Assembly: GCA_028703735.1 (NCBI GenBank)
Contig: JAQVMI010000141.1
Location: forward strand, 1 to 5,723
Length of the DNA: 5,723 nucleotides
Reading direction: 5' to 3'
From: Candidatus Cloacimonadota bacterium
GTDB lineage: Bacteria; Cloacimonadota; Cloacimonadia; Cloacimonadales; Cloacimonadaceae
In this document: piece by piece, positions 5,684 to 5,723 of the stretch
Layout: each line of letters starts with the position of its first letter
Position numbering within the stretch: the first letter of the stretch is position 1
The notes under the pieces: generated by a model
The model's database searches: none
What the model saw: only the letters and a program-made list of their open reading frames with translations
Told to the model about the DNA's origin: nothing
Position numbers and translations under genes: made by a program

Positions 5684-5723
5684 GTAAGGCAGATTTAGCT
5701 TTCACAAAACACTTTTTTTATAG

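Noticed and set aside
5622..5705. GTG start at 5705 for the ATP-grasp gene
   Set aside because: The added 28 residues are a translated interspersed repeat; the ATG at 5621 has AGGA at good spacing and begins right at the first predicted strand.

Overview
This 5.7 kb, fairly AT-rich bacterial window looks like part of a surface-glycan (O-antigen, capsule or glycolipid) locus with a strong fucose theme. It holds five protein-coding genes and several non-coding inverted-repeat elements. Most genes have strong Shine-Dalgarno sequences (AAGGAG, GAGGAG, AGGAG), which argues against a typical Bacteroidota host. The gene content, and the repeat families built on 'ATCCGT' and on 'GTCATTCC...GGAATCCA', would suit an anaerobic, Cloacimonadota-like bacterium. 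That placement is an impression only; nothing in the window is a taxonomic marker.

Layout. Positions 1-637 carry no convincing gene. They hold an imperfect long hairpin (123-210), a roughly 260 bp MITE-like element with nested inverted repeats (225-484), and the leader of the first gene. Positions 638-1672 (+) encode a GDP-L-fucose synthase. Positions 1680-1879, between convergent genes, are filled by a 200 bp nested inverted-repeat element whose two arms look like outward-facing terminators. From 5621 down to 1887 (-) four genes form a tight operon: an ATP-grasp ligase, a GNAT acetyltransferase (15 nt gap), a CgeB-family glycosyltransferase (ATGA overlap) and a GT10 alpha-1,3-fucosyltransferase (14 nt gap).

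How they may work together (inference). Fcl would complete GDP-L-fucose synthesis; its partner Gmd (GDP-mannose 4,6-dehydratase) is not in the window. The GT10 enzyme would transfer fucose to a glycan acceptor, the CgeB-type enzyme would add another sugar, and the ATP-grasp and GNAT proteins could supply an amide-linked amino acid and an acyl decoration, or a modified amino-sugar precursor.

Main points for a second look. (i) The CgeB gene has an apparent one-base deletion in a T run: 22 N-terminal codons, starting at the overlapping ATG, lie in a different frame from the rest. (ii) The ATP-grasp gene's apparent N-terminal extension is a translated intergenic repeat, and the same repeat supplies its ribosome binding site. 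(iii) The GDP-fucose synthase has Ser at the position of the catalytic Cys109 of the E. coli enzyme. (iv) A repeat element appears to act as a two-way terminator.
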